A stretch of DNA of 50,017 nt, from assembly GCA_964565895.1 (NCBI GenBank), contig CAZMGT010000026.1:1-50017 (forward strand), given 5' to 3'. The notes under the pieces are model-generated. The model saw nothing but the letters and a program-made list of their open reading frames with translations. It was not told the DNA's origin and searched no databases. Origin of the DNA: CAZMGT01 sp964565895. Its GTDB lineage: Bacteria > Armatimonadota > Zipacnadia > UBA1398 > CAZMGT01. Positions within the stretch are counted from its first letter, which is position 1; every line of letters starts with the position of its first letter. Positions 9,211-17,455 of this stretch are shown here, piece after piece. The position numbers were made by a program, and so were the translations under genes.

Positions 9211-10419
9211 TCACTGCTCGCGCGGGGCAACTGGAGGAATGCCCTCCGCGCGCGGGGGGAGGGCCACGCGCGGGGGCACGCGGCTTGCGGCGACAAGGGT
9301 GGCTAGGGCGATGGCCGCCGCGCCAAGGAACACCCTGGGATAGCCCCAGGCCATCCACACCCACCCGGCAAACGCGGGAATGCTCATGGAAACGGCGTGG
9401 TCCAGCGTTACCCCAAGGGAGAGGGTGGAGGTAATCTCCTGGCGCGAGTGGGCGATGCGGCTGAGGTAGATGGTGCGCGCGTCGCTTACCGCAAACAGCA
9501 TTTCGTCGAGAATAAAGCAGACGTAGGCGAGCCAGCGGCCCAGCTCCTGGCCGAGCAGGGCCTCGGCATAGCCGTAGCCGAGGCAAATGGCGCATAGCGC
9601 GGCGCCGTCGGCCATGAGGATGGGCCGCTCGCCCAAGCGGTCAATGAGCCGCCCGAGGAGGGGCTTAAACAGCAGCCCGGCCAGCCCGGCGACGATGAGC
9701 AGCGCGGCGATCGTCGAGGGGCGCGCGCCGTAGACTCTAATAAGCACCCAGGGGCCGAAGGTCAAAAAGACCTGCTTGCGCGCGCCGAAGAGCATGGCGA
9801 GAACGTAATATAGCCCGTAGCGCCTGCGCCAGAGGAGGCGAGGCTTGGGCTGGTCGAGCTCGGCCACGCGGATGCCCGCATACCACAGCGCACCGGCCAG
9901 AGCGAGCGCCCCGGCGAGGACGAACGCCGCGCGATAGCTCAGCCCGAAGCAGGGGAAACCGAGCCAGACGATCGCCGATCCGGCGAGCACGGCGGCGGTG
10001 CGCAGGGCGCCGATGTCGCCGAACAGCCGGCCCTCCTGGCCCGCGCGGGAAAGGGCCAGGGCGGTGGCGCCGCGCACGGGCTGGAGCATGTGCTGCCCCG
10101 CGCTCCAGAGCATGATAAAGCCCAACAGCGCGGGCCAACTGCTCCCGCCCCACAGCCCCAGGCCGAGCAGCCCCAGGCCCACGCACCCCGCGGCGACGCC
10201 CCCCATGTAGCTTACGGGAAGCGCGGCAAGCGCCCCGATGAACAGAACATTCAAAAACCCGGGAAGCTCGCGGGGAAACTCGAGCGAGCCGCGGACGAAC
10301 GCCTTGAGGTGATATGTGTCGCTGAGGAAGTTGTTGAAAATGGCCCGAAAGATGCCCCCGGCGAGGCCGATGAACGCCAGGGCAGCGGCGAAGCGCAACA
10401 GTTGTTGCCGTAGAACCAT
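9211..10419 (-). CDS. MFS transporter
   Basis: The 402-residue protein has about twelve hydrophobic segments in two halves. A loop with charges typical of major facilitators (LFKPLLGRLIDRLGERP) lies at the start of the second half. The substrate is unknown. An in-frame ATG exists at 10503 but has no ribosome site; ATG 10419 has a weak AAGG upstream and starts right before the first membrane helix, so I use it. The gene runs convergently against the aminotransferase and divergently from the pseudopilin gene, with 286 bases between the starts. The ending PRAEGIPPVAPREQ is a short soluble tail. Confidence 0.8.
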   Translation of the reverse strand: MVLRQQLLRFAAALAFIGLAGGIFRAIFNNFLSDTYHLKAFVRGSLEFPRELPGFLNVLFIGALAALPVSYMGGVAAGCVGLGLLGLGLWGGSSWPALLGFIMLWSAGQHMLQPVRGATALALSRAGQEGRLFGDIGALRTAAVLAGSAIVWLGFPCFGLSYRAAFVLAGALALAGALWYAGIRVAELDQPKPRLLWRRRYGLYYVLAMLFGARKQVFLTFGPWVLIRVYGARPSTIAALLIVAGLAGLLFKPLLGRLIDRLGERPILMADGAALCAICLGYGYAEALLGQELGRWLAYVCFILDEMLFAVSDARTIYLSRIAHSRQEITSTLSLGVTLDHAVSMSIPAFAGWVWMAWGYPRVFLGAAAIALATLVAASRVPPRVALPPRAEGIPPVAPREQ

Positions 10420-10705
10420 AGCGCTGCCTTGCGCGTTCGAGAGATAAAGCGAAACAACCTGCACGCGACGAGCGACAGAAACAGTGGCGGGGCAGTTTTG
10501 CAATGATTAACGGAGTTTAAGCAGAGGGCGCGTGTGGGAAGTTTTGTAGAAGGAAGAGGCCGTTTGGCGGTCGAAATTCAAAACAAGTTGCGGGGAGCGC
10601 GCGCCACGGGAGTTTACTGCCTGCGGGGACAGAGGGATCACTGCTCCGCGCGGTGAACACCCAAGGGGACAGCGGCGAACGCGTATCACGGGGAGGTAAT
10701 GTGCG

Positions 10706-11386
10706 ATGTCACGCAAGGCCGGGTTCACGTTGATCGAGCTGCTCGTCGTTATCGGGATCATCGCCATTCTAGCGGGCATTCTGTTCCCGGTGTTCAGCCG
10801 GGCCCGTGCCAAGGCGCAGCAGACGCAGTGTCTGTCCAACGTGCGGCAGTTGGCCACCGCCGAGCTGGAGTATGCCAACGATTACAACGAGAAATTCGCC
10901 CCCGGGTGGGTCCCTGACCCGGAGAACCCCAACGAGCGTATCTACCACTTCACCATCCTCCAGCCCTACATCCGCAACTACCAGATCCTCTACTGCCCCA
11001 CGGAGGACCGCTGGCGTGGCTATGGCTACCACAAGACGCTGCTCGCGGAGATGAAAATCAACAAGATCAACAAGCCCGCCGAGACGCTCATGCTCGTGGA
11101 TGCGGCGATCATTAGCCCGGACACGATCAACGATCCGCCGGAGCTGTGGGAGGAGGCGGGCTCGCCCAACTGGGAGGTCCACTTCCCCTACATGTGGAGC
11201 AGCGACGGCGATGAGGACCGCGACGAGGACTACTATCGCGTGGGCGACTACGCTCCGCGCCGGCCCATGCCCCGCCACGACAACGGGTGCAACGTTGCCT
11301 TCGTCGACGGCCACGCGGCGTGGATGAACATCCACGCGATCATCGACCCGTTGCCCGGCAGCAGAGAGTGCATTTACGATAACTAG
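10706..11386 (+). CDS. Type II pseudopilin, H-X9-DG family
   Basis: The 226-residue product starts with a class III prepilin leader: basic MSRKAG, then FTLIELLVVIGIIAIL with Glu at +5 of the mature protein, so prepilin peptidase should cut after Gly6. Near the end RHDNGCNVAFVDGH fits the H-X9-DG signature of the large pseudopilin families found in Armatimonadota and Planctomycetota. It is probably a minor pseudopilin in a type II secretion or pilus-like system; no other secretion genes are in the window. GGGGAGG lies nine bases before the ATG. The central part is acidic (DGDEDRDEDYY), which may bind calcium. It is monocistronic, with a strong terminator 19 bases after the stop. Confidence 0.93.
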   Translation: MSRKAGFTLIELLVVIGIIAILAGILFPVFSRARAKAQQTQCLSNVRQLATAELEYANDYNEKFAPGWVPDPENPNERIYHFTILQPYIRNYQILYCPTEDRWRGYGYHKTLLAEMKINKINKPAETLMLVDAAIISPDTINDPPELWEEAGSPNWEVHFPYMWSSDGDEDRDEDYYRVGDYAPRRPMPRHDNGCNVAFVDGHAAWMNIHAIIDPLPGSRECIYDN

Positions 11387-11404
11387 CGCACAGCGGGAGA
11401 AAAC

Positions 11405-11435
11405 AGCGCCCGGCAAGCGCCGGGCGCTATTTTTT
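11405..11435 (+). terminator. Rho-independent terminator after the pseudopilin gene
   Basis: A perfect 10-bp stem (AGCGCCCGGC and GCCGGGCGCT) with loop AAGC is followed by ATTTTTT. This is the only fully classical hairpin plus U-tract I found in the window. Confidence 0.92.
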
Positions 11436-11475
11436 GTCATGCGGCACGCCTGCTTGGCTGGCCGAGCGGGGGGAG

Positions 11476-12228
11476 CTAGTGGCCGAGGGCCGCGCCGGCG
11501 AAAAAGACGAGCGCCGCAAGCGCCGTGCCCACTAGCCCGCCCATGATAACCTCGCGCACGGTGTGGATTCCGCCCTCGATGCGGCTTTGGGCCAAAAGCA
11601 GCGCGGGAACGAAGGCGAGCAGGGCAAGCACCTTGTTTTGCATTGTGAGCAGGAGCACCGTGGCCGCGTAAAAGCCGAGCGCGGCGTGCCCGCTAATTAC
11701 CCCGCCGTGGAGCAGCTCCCCGCGCCTGCCCCGCTCTTTAATCGCCAACACGACAAGCAGGACAAGGATAATCCCGATGAGCAGATATTGCGCCTCGGTT
11801 AGCCGCTCCATGCCCGCGGGCGTGGCCAAAATGCGCAGCTTGCCCAGCCAGCCGTGGTTGGAAAAAACAACCACGCCGACCACCGCGGCATATCCGCAGG
11901 CGACCATTACCGCCCCCGCGGCGACGTCCTTGGCGATCGCCGCCAATGGGTGGCGCTCGCGCGTGAACAGGTCGATCGACGCCTCTACCGCGGTGTTAAA
12001 CAGCTCGGTAACAAGCACGGCGAAGATCGCGGAGAAGATAAACAGCATCTCTAGAGCGGAGAGGCGGAGGATAAACCCCAAGCCGATAACCACCGCGGAG
12101 ATGACGAAGTGCAGGCGCATGTGGGGCTGGCTGCGCAGGCAATAGGCGATGCCCTCGATGGCGTAGCGGAAGCTGCGAATGGTGTGCCAGATACCGTTTT
12201 TTCTGGTGCGCTTAGCCTTGCTCTCCAG
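11476..12228 (-). CDS. dgkA: Diacylglycerol/undecaprenol kinase fused to a PAP2 domain
   Basis: The DgkA domain shows ELFNTAVEASIDL and AKDVAAGAV, with its membrane helices. A PAP2-type phosphatase domain follows (HGGVISGHAA, then SRIEGGIHTVREVIMGG, with Glu in place of the usual Asp). The product should phosphorylate undecaprenol or diacylglycerol and may also dephosphorylate lipid phosphates. The first ATG in frame is 12120, but the codons before it read IRSFRYAIEGIAYCLRSQPH, which is the conserved DgkA N-terminus. No ATG, GTG or TTG occurs in frame between the TGA at 12235-12237 and 12120. I therefore place the start tentatively at CTG 12228; ATC 12192 or ATT 12180 are other options. It overlaps the end of ybeY. 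Confidence 0.8.
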   Translation of the reverse strand: MESKAKRTRKNGIWHTIRSFRYAIEGIAYCLRSQPHMRLHFVISAVVIGLGFILRLSALEMLFIFSAIFAVLVTELFNTAVEASIDLFTRERHPLAAIAKDVAAGAVMVACGYAAVVGVVVFSNHGWLGKLRILATPAGMERLTEAQYLLIGIILVLLVVLAIKERGRRGELLHGGVISGHAALGFYAATVLLLTMQNKVLALLAFVPALLLAQSRIEGGIHTVREVIMGGLVGTALAALVFFAGAALGH

Positions 12229-12661
12229 CTTCGCTCAACCACCCTTGCCAGATCTGCTCCTGGCGCGCGAACATGCGCCGGCGCAGGGGCTCCTCGTCGT
12301 CGCGGAACCCGAGCAGGTGCAGCACACCGTGCACAACAAGCAGCGCCAGCTCGTGACGCAGGGGGTGGCCCACCTGCTCCGCCTGGCGCGCGGCAACAGC
12401 AGGGCAGATCACAATATCTCCGAGCATCTGCTCCGGCTCTCCCCCCTCGCTCTGGGGAAAGGCCAACACGTCTGTCTCTCGATCGTCCCCGCGGTACTGT
12501 TTGTTCAACTGACGGATCCTCTCCGGCCCGACGAGGAGGATGCTCAGCTCGCACCCCGTGGCGCGTTCGCCCAGCTCGGCGCGCAGGGCAAACGCTGCCG
12601 CGCTGCGGATGGCCTCTACGTCGGCGCCGTTTTCGCTTTCGCTGCGGATTAAAATCTCCAC
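12212..12661 (-). CDS. ybeY: Endoribonuclease YbeY (rRNA maturation factor)
   Basis: The 149-residue protein matches YbeY, a metal-dependent RNase needed for 16S rRNA 3' processing and ribosome quality control. The signature ETDVLAFP and the metal motif HGVLHLLGFRDD are present. In the usual motif HGxLHLxGYDH the third ligand is His; here the aligned residue is Asp and the preceding residue Arg, while the downstream RRRMFARQE spacing is kept. I chose GTG 12661 because the family starts at VEILI and the size becomes normal; a longer frame to 12784 lies inside pgpH. The gene sits four bases after the pgpH stop and overlaps the start region of dgkA, as is common in this operon. Confidence 0.9.
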   Translation of the reverse strand: MEILIRSESENGADVEAIRSAAAFALRAELGERATGCELSILLVGPERIRQLNKQYRGDDRETDVLAFPQSEGGEPEQMLGDIVICPAVAARQAEQVGHPLRHELALLVVHGVLHLLGFRDDEEPLRRRMFARQEQIWQGWLSEAGEQG

Positions 12662-12665
12662 TTTG

Positions 12666-14912
12666 CTAGCCCTGAGCCGTCTGCTCTTCCTTGCCCTCAA
12701 GCTCCTCGAGCAGCTCCTTGCTCGACGGGTATTCGATGCGCGTGTGATAGATCCCCTGGAAGCTGCGGCACAGGCTTTGGGCAACCTGGTTTAACTCACG
12801 CAGGGTAATGGGGCACTCGTCGAACTGCTCTTGCTCCAGCTTTTCTTTAAGCACCAGCTTAACCATGGTTTCGATCTTAGACGCCGTGGGGTCTTTAATG
12901 GAGCGCACGGCGGCCTCGGCGGAGTCGGCGATCATCAAGATCGCCGCTTCCTTCGTCTGTGGCTTGGGGCCGGGGTAGCGAAAGCGGCTCTCCGGGACGT
13001 TCTCCTTCCCCTGCTCCTCCACGGCCTTGTGATAGAAGTACTCCACAAGGGTTGTCCCGTGGTGCTGGGCGATAAGGTCGAGGATGGGCTTGGGCAGGCG
13101 CGCCTGGCGCCCAAGCTCAAGCCCGTCCTTGACGTGCGAGATGACGACCAGGGCGGCGAGCGCGGGCGACATTTCCGCCAGCGGGTTGCGTCTGCCGAAC
13201 TGGTTTTCCACGAAGAAATAGGGCCGGGTGAGCTTGCCGATGTCGTGATATAGCGCGCCCACACGGACAAGCAGGCTGTTTGCGCCGATGGCCTCCGCGG
13301 CCGAGCCGGCGAGGTTGGAGATTAAAAACGAGGCGTTGTACGTCCCCGGGGCCTCGGTGAGCAGGCGATGGAGCAGGGGCTCGTGGGGCGAGGAAAGCTC
13401 GAGCAGGCGCATCTCGGTAACGATCTCCAACGGCCCCTCGAGCAGACGGATGAGAAAATATGCGGGCAAAATTGCCCCCAGGCCGGCGACGAGCGAGAGC
13501 GTCAGCGCGCGGCCCATTTCCGTAGGCTCATAGGGCACCGTCTGCTGAAACACCGCGCGGCCGACAAGGACCATGGCGAAGTTGATCAGCCCCAACGTAG
13601 CCCCCAGCCAAACGAGCGACCACGGCCGCTGGCTCAGCCGCGTGGACTGCATTACGGCAAGGCACCCGCCGAGAAAGGCGATTACTGTGGAGAAGAGATC
13701 GTTGCTCGCCAAAAGGCCGGCGATAATCGCCAACAGGGCCACGGTCATTAGCGCGGAGATGGCCTCGAACAGAGTGGTAATGACCACCGCGGCGAGCTGT
13801 GCGGCGAGCAGGGCGAGGTAGGGGGTAACCGTGGGCAGGCGCGTGGCGAGGTTGATGATTACCGCGCCGAGCACGGCCATCCCCGCGACGACCATCAGCC
13901 GGCGCGTGGCCTCGTACGTCGGCCGGGCAAAGGCGCGCAAAAAGTAGCTGCCCAGAAGGATCGTCCCGAACAGGAACACGGTGGAGTAGATGATCCTATC
14001 CCACTGCACCGCGGGCTGAAGCAGCCCCAGCGCCTGGGCGTCGCGGAGCACTTGCTCGTCAACCACTGCTCCGCGGCGCACGATAATCTGCCCCCGCTGA
14101 ATGACGCGCGGCGAGGGCTTGGGCACGGCCTTCGCGGCGTCCTCGCGCGCCTTCGCGGTAAGCGCCTCATTAAGGACCATCGTCGGCTCCCAAACGTTGG
14201 TGCAGATGTCGTAGGCCGCCTCTTTCTCCTCGTCGGTTAGCCCCTGAAGGGCGAAAATGCGGTTTTCCATGCGCGCGAAGGCGTCGATTCTGTCGTCGCG
14301 AACGTCGGCGCGCGAGTCTTTTTTGGACTCCCAGCGCAAAACGTGCTCGCACGCGCCGCGGAGCTGCTCCAGGCGGGCGGAGCTCGAGGCGAGGAGCAGG
14401 GCGAGGGTGTCCTCGCTAAGCGAGACGCCCTCGGGCAAAGCGGCGCGCAACGCGGCGAGGGCCTGGGCGGCGCTCGGCGTAGGCGTCGCCGGAGCGCTGG
14501 GCGCCGGCGTCTGCTCCGGGCTGGGCTGGGGCCGCGCCCGCGCCGCCGCCTCCTGGACCTTGGCCACCGCGCTGAAGATCTCGTCCAGCCGGGCAAGCAT
14601 GTTCCGCTGCGCCCGCTCGTGCACGGAGTCGTAGACCGGCGGGGCGCTGTTGCGTGCCTCCTGCTTGCGCCGCTCCCACTCTAACTCGTCCTCGTACTTG
14701 ATGGTGCGGTCGGCGTAGATCGTTTCCGGCGCGGGCCGGTTTAGCTCCAGGTTAAGGCTCTTGGGTAAAAAGCGCGCGCACACGGTAACGGCGAGGAGCA
14801 CGGCGGTGAGAATGCCGATCGCCGCGCGCGCGGCGCGCACGAGCCGCGGGTCGTCGCGGCGGGCGAGAAGCTTGTCCCAGTACTTACGCAGCGTGCGCCC
14901 GATGCTAGCCAT
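12666..14912 (-). CDS. pgpH: 7TM-HD phosphohydrolase, PgpH-like c-di-AMP phosphodiesterase
   Basis: The 748-residue protein has one N-terminal helix, a long soluble extracytoplasmic 7TMR-HDED domain (with a Pro/Ala-rich patch), seven membrane helices, and a C-terminal cytoplasmic HD domain. In the HD domain VGALYHDIGKLTRPYFFVEN, VVISHVKDGLEL and IAQHHGTTLVEYF supply the metal ligands. PgpH proteins hydrolyse the second messenger c-di-AMP. The start is ATG 14912, which overlaps the phoH stop (ATGGCTAG); a longer frame to 14948 would run deep into phoH. The position between phoH and ybeY is the conserved arrangement in many Gram-positive-type bacteria. Confidence 0.92.
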   Translation of the reverse strand: MASIGRTLRKYWDKLLARRDDPRLVRAARAAIGILTAVLLAVTVCARFLPKSLNLELNRPAPETIYADRTIKYEDELEWERRKQEARNSAPPVYDSVHERAQRNMLARLDEIFSAVAKVQEAAARARPQPSPEQTPAPSAPATPTPSAAQALAALRAALPEGVSLSEDTLALLLASSSARLEQLRGACEHVLRWESKKDSRADVRDDRIDAFARMENRIFALQGLTDEEKEAAYDICTNVWEPTMVLNEALTAKAREDAAKAVPKPSPRVIQRGQIIVRRGAVVDEQVLRDAQALGLLQPAVQWDRIIYSTVFLFGTILLGSYFLRAFARPTYEATRRLMVVAGMAVLGAVIINLATRLPTVTPYLALLAAQLAAVVITTLFEAISALMTVALLAIIAGLLASNDLFSTVIAFLGGCLAVMQSTRLSQRPWSLVWLGATLGLINFAMVLVGRAVFQQTVPYEPTEMGRALTLSLVAGLGAILPAYFLIRLLEGPLEIVTEMRLLELSSPHEPLLHRLLTEAPGTYNASFLISNLAGSAAEAIGANSLLVRVGALYHDIGKLTRPYFFVENQFGRRNPLAEMSPALAALVVISHVKDGLELGRQARLPKPILDLIAQHHGTTLVEYFYHKAVEEQGKENVPESRFRYPGPKPQTKEAAILMIADSAEAAVRSIKDPTASKIETMVKLVLKEKLEQEQFDECPITLRELNQVAQSLCRSFQGIYHTRIEYPSSKELLEELEGKEEQTAQG

Positions 14913-15876
14913 GGCCCACACCGTTTCTGCGCGCGGCGTCGCGCTCATAGGCGCGGATTATCCGCCGCACGAGAGGATGGCGCACGACGTCGTCCTCCGT
15001 GAGGTAGACAAACTCCATGTCTGGCTCGTCGCGCAAGATCTGCTCCGCGTGAATAAGCCCCGAGACCTGGCCCACGGGGAGGTCCACCTGAGTCACGTCG
15101 CCGGTGACCACGACCTTGGACGACGTCCCCATGCGCGTAAGGAACATTTGCATCTGGCGCACGGTGCAGTTCTGCGCCTCGTCGAGGATGATAAACGCAT
15201 CGTTAAGCGTCCGCCCGCGCATATAGGCCAGGGGGACGACCTCGATCGTCTGCCGCTCCATAAGCTTGCGCGCGCGCTCCACGCCGATCATGTCATAGAG
15301 CGCGTCGTAGAGGGGGCGGAGGTAGGGGTCCACCTTCTCGCGCAAGTCGCCGGGGAGAAAGCCCAAGCTCTCGCCGGCTTCTACCGCGGGCCGGGTGAGA
15401 ATAATGCGCTCTACCTCGCGCGCCTGCAGCGTGGCGATGGCCATGGCCACGGCGAGATACGTCTTGCCCGTGCCCGCGGGGCCAATGGCGAACGTAAGAT
15501 CGCTGCGCCGAATGGCCTGCACGTAGCGCCGCTGGCCCACAGTGCGCGGCTTGACGAAGCGCCCGCGGTGCGTGCGCAAAATTACCCCGGAGTAAAGCTC
15601 GGCGATGTCCAGCTCGCGCCCGGACTTCACCTGTTGCGCGGCATAGCGCACGTCGGCGGCGGCCACGGTGTGCCCGCGACGGATAACGTCGATGAATCCC
15701 TGAATGACGCGCGCCGCGGCCTCTACCTCGTGCCGCTCGCCGGCGATGGTAATCTCCGTCCCGCGCGCGGAAATGCGCGCGTTAAACACCTGGCGCAGGG
15801 CACGCAGGTGCTCGTCTTGGTCGCCGAGTAAAGCCGCGGCCTCGTCAACGTCGCGCGTGTGAATGGTCGTTTGCAC
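14905..15876 (-). CDS. phoH: PhoH family ATPase
   Basis: The 323-residue PhoH-like protein has Walker A GPAGTGKT, Walker B FIILDEAQN and the family motif ILTRPAVEAGESLGFLPGD. An N-terminal KH-like segment (GTEITIAGERHEVEAAARVI) is also typical. PhoH proteins are cytoplasmic ATPases linked to RNA metabolism and to YbeY. I chose GTG 15876, with AAGG seven bases upstream. The longer TTG start at 15957 would coincide with the expected transcription start of the promoter at 15963-15991, and would add a glycine-rich stretch not seen in the family. It is the first gene of the phoH-pgpH-ybeY-dgkA operon. Confidence 0.93.
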   Translation of the reverse strand: MQTTIHTRDVDEAAALLGDQDEHLRALRQVFNARISARGTEITIAGERHEVEAAARVIQGFIDVIRRGHTVAAADVRYAAQQVKSGRELDIAELYSGVILRTHRGRFVKPRTVGQRRYVQAIRRSDLTFAIGPAGTGKTYLAVAMAIATLQAREVERIILTRPAVEAGESLGFLPGDLREKVDPYLRPLYDALYDMIGVERARKLMERQTIEVVPLAYMRGRTLNDAFIILDEAQNCTVRQMQMFLTRMGTSSKVVVTGDVTQVDLPVGQVSGLIHAEQILRDEPDMEFVYLTEDDVVRHPLVRRIIRAYERDAARRNGVGHG

Positions 15877-15962
15877 AGCTCCGCCTTGTTCGGGCGGGGC
15901 CCCGGTCTTCTCCGCCTCTATAGCAACCCCTCCCCCGCCGCTGCGGGCGGTATACAACGTTT

Positions 15963-15991
15963 AGTATACGTTTTGCCGCACGTCCGGCCAA
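15963..15991 (-). promoter_or_regulatory. Sigma-70-type promoter of the phoH operon
   Basis: On the minus strand TTGGCC (15991-15986) and TATACT (15968-15963) are separated by exactly 17 bases: 4 of 6 and 5 of 6 matches to the consensus. Transcription should start near 15956, leaving about 80 bases of leader before GTG 15876. The site lies in an AT-rich patch of an otherwise GC-rich window. Confidence 0.6.
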
Positions 15992-16099
15992 GGCGCAAGC
16001 GCGGGCCAAGCGCCCCGCAGGAGGGCCCTGCACGGGCTCGGGAGAAGAAGCAAAAGCGAAACGGCGACGGCCCAGAACACAAAGCGGAGGCGATCGGCC

Positions 16100-17365
16100 A
16101 TGCGAGGGAGGCCGCAGGGACAGGGCAAGGTAAGCCGGCGGGCATTTTTGGGCAAGTTCGGCGCGGCGGCCCTAGGCGCGGCCGCGGCTAAGTTTTACGC
16201 CACCCCCGCCGCGGGCCAAGCAAAGGGGCCCAACGAGCGCTTAGGGGTGGGCTTTGTCGGCTGCGGCGGCCGCTGCCAGACTCTGCTGCGCACCGTCCAG
16301 GAGCTTAACAGGCGGGGCGAAAACATCGCCCCCGTTGCCGTGTGCGACGTCTACCGCCCGCGGCTCGAGGCCACCGCCAAACGCGCCGGCGTAAACAAAA
16401 AGTATACCGACCACCGCGAGCTGATCGCCGACCCGGATGTGGACATCGTATGCATCGCCACGCCCGACCGCCTGCACGGCTTTCAGGCGATCGACGCCGT
16501 GCGCGCGGGCAAGGACGTATATTGCGAAAAGCCCATTACCCACTGGGCGCAGTTCGAGCTGACCAAGCAACTCGCGCGCGAGGTTAAGCAAAACAAGCGC
16601 GTGCTTCAGGTAGGAACGCAGGGCGTGGCGGACAGCGTGTGGGAGCAGGCGGCGGAGCTGGTAAAGCAGGGGGCGATCGGCCAGCCCATTCACATTCAGG
16701 CGGGATACTTCCGCCGCGGCGACTGGGGCGAGCGGATGCCCATCCCCGACCCCAAGGCCAAGCCCGGGGCGGAGCTTAACTGGGAGGCGTTTCTCGCCGA
16801 CGCCCCCAAGCGTCCGTTTAACGTCTCGCGCTTTTTCCAATGGCGGCTTTACTGGGACTATGCCGGCGGGCCCTCTACGGACCTTTTCCCGCACACGCTT
16901 ACGCCGCTGGTGAAGGTCCTCGGCGTGCGCTTTCCGGCGACCGTCTCCGCGGCGGGCGGGAAGTTTCACTATGACGGCCTGCGCGAGGTGCCCGATACGT
17001 TCAATATGTTCATCGACTACCCAGAGAAGCTCACGATAACCCTTATGTGCACCCTGGCCAACGCCCGGGGGATTACCACGATGGTCCGCGGAACGGAGGG
17101 CACGATCTCGTTCGAGGGCAAAGGAATCGTCGTCTACCCCGCGCAGGGGTCGAAGAAGCAAAAGCAAGAGATCGCTCGCACCCGCCCGGGCTCCGTGCTC
17201 GAGCACTGGCGCGACTTCGTCCGCTGCGTGCGCACCCGCGAGCAGCCCCGCAGCGATGTGGACACCGCGCTTTGGGTGCAGACGGCGCTCATTATGGGCG
17301 TGCTGTCGCTGCGCGAGAGAAAGCTCGCCCGCTTTGACGCAAAGCGCGCGGAGATCGTCCTCTAG
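16100..17365 (+). CDS. Tat-exported Gfo/Idh/MocA oxidoreductase
   Basis: The 421-residue enzyme belongs to the Gfo/Idh/MocA family of NAD(P)-dependent sugar oxidoreductases. A Tat signal begins the protein (KVSRRAFLGKFG, then an alanine-rich core ending near AAGQA). The Rossmann start is LGVGFVGCGGR and the family motif is VYCEKP. The C-terminal part contains RFFQWRLYWDYAGGPSTDLFPH, typical of the subfamily common in Planctomycetota and Armatimonadota. Export through Tat means that it folds with its cofactor in the cytoplasm. GGAGG lies ten bases before the ATG. It precedes the propeller/PHP gene on the same strand by 90 bases. The substrate is unknown. Confidence 0.92.
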   Translation: MRGRPQGQGKVSRRAFLGKFGAAALGAAAAKFYATPAAGQAKGPNERLGVGFVGCGGRCQTLLRTVQELNRRGENIAPVAVCDVYRPRLEATAKRAGVNKKYTDHRELIADPDVDIVCIATPDRLHGFQAIDAVRAGKDVYCEKPITHWAQFELTKQLAREVKQNKRVLQVGTQGVADSVWEQAAELVKQGAIGQPIHIQAGYFRRGDWGERMPIPDPKAKPGAELNWEAFLADAPKRPFNVSRFFQWRLYWDYAGGPSTDLFPHTLTPLVKVLGVRFPATVSAAGGKFHYDGLREVPDTFNMFIDYPEKLTITLMCTLANARGITTMVRGTEGTISFEGKGIVVYPAQGSKKQKQEIARTRPGSVLEHWRDFVRCVRTREQPRSDVDTALWVQTALIMGVLSLRERKLARFDAKRAEIVL

Positions 17366-17455
17366 CGCGTGTGGGCAGGATTTTTTCGCCGAGCGAAAGA
17401 AGCAACCCCAGGCATTATTCCGCTGTATAAGCAGCTCGATCTCGGAGGTGCGGGA

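Noticed and set aside
15951..15970. A repressor operator formed by two GTATAC hexamers
   Set aside because: The hexamers are individually palindromic and AT-rich because they include the -10 element of phoH; there is no further symmetry to support an operator.
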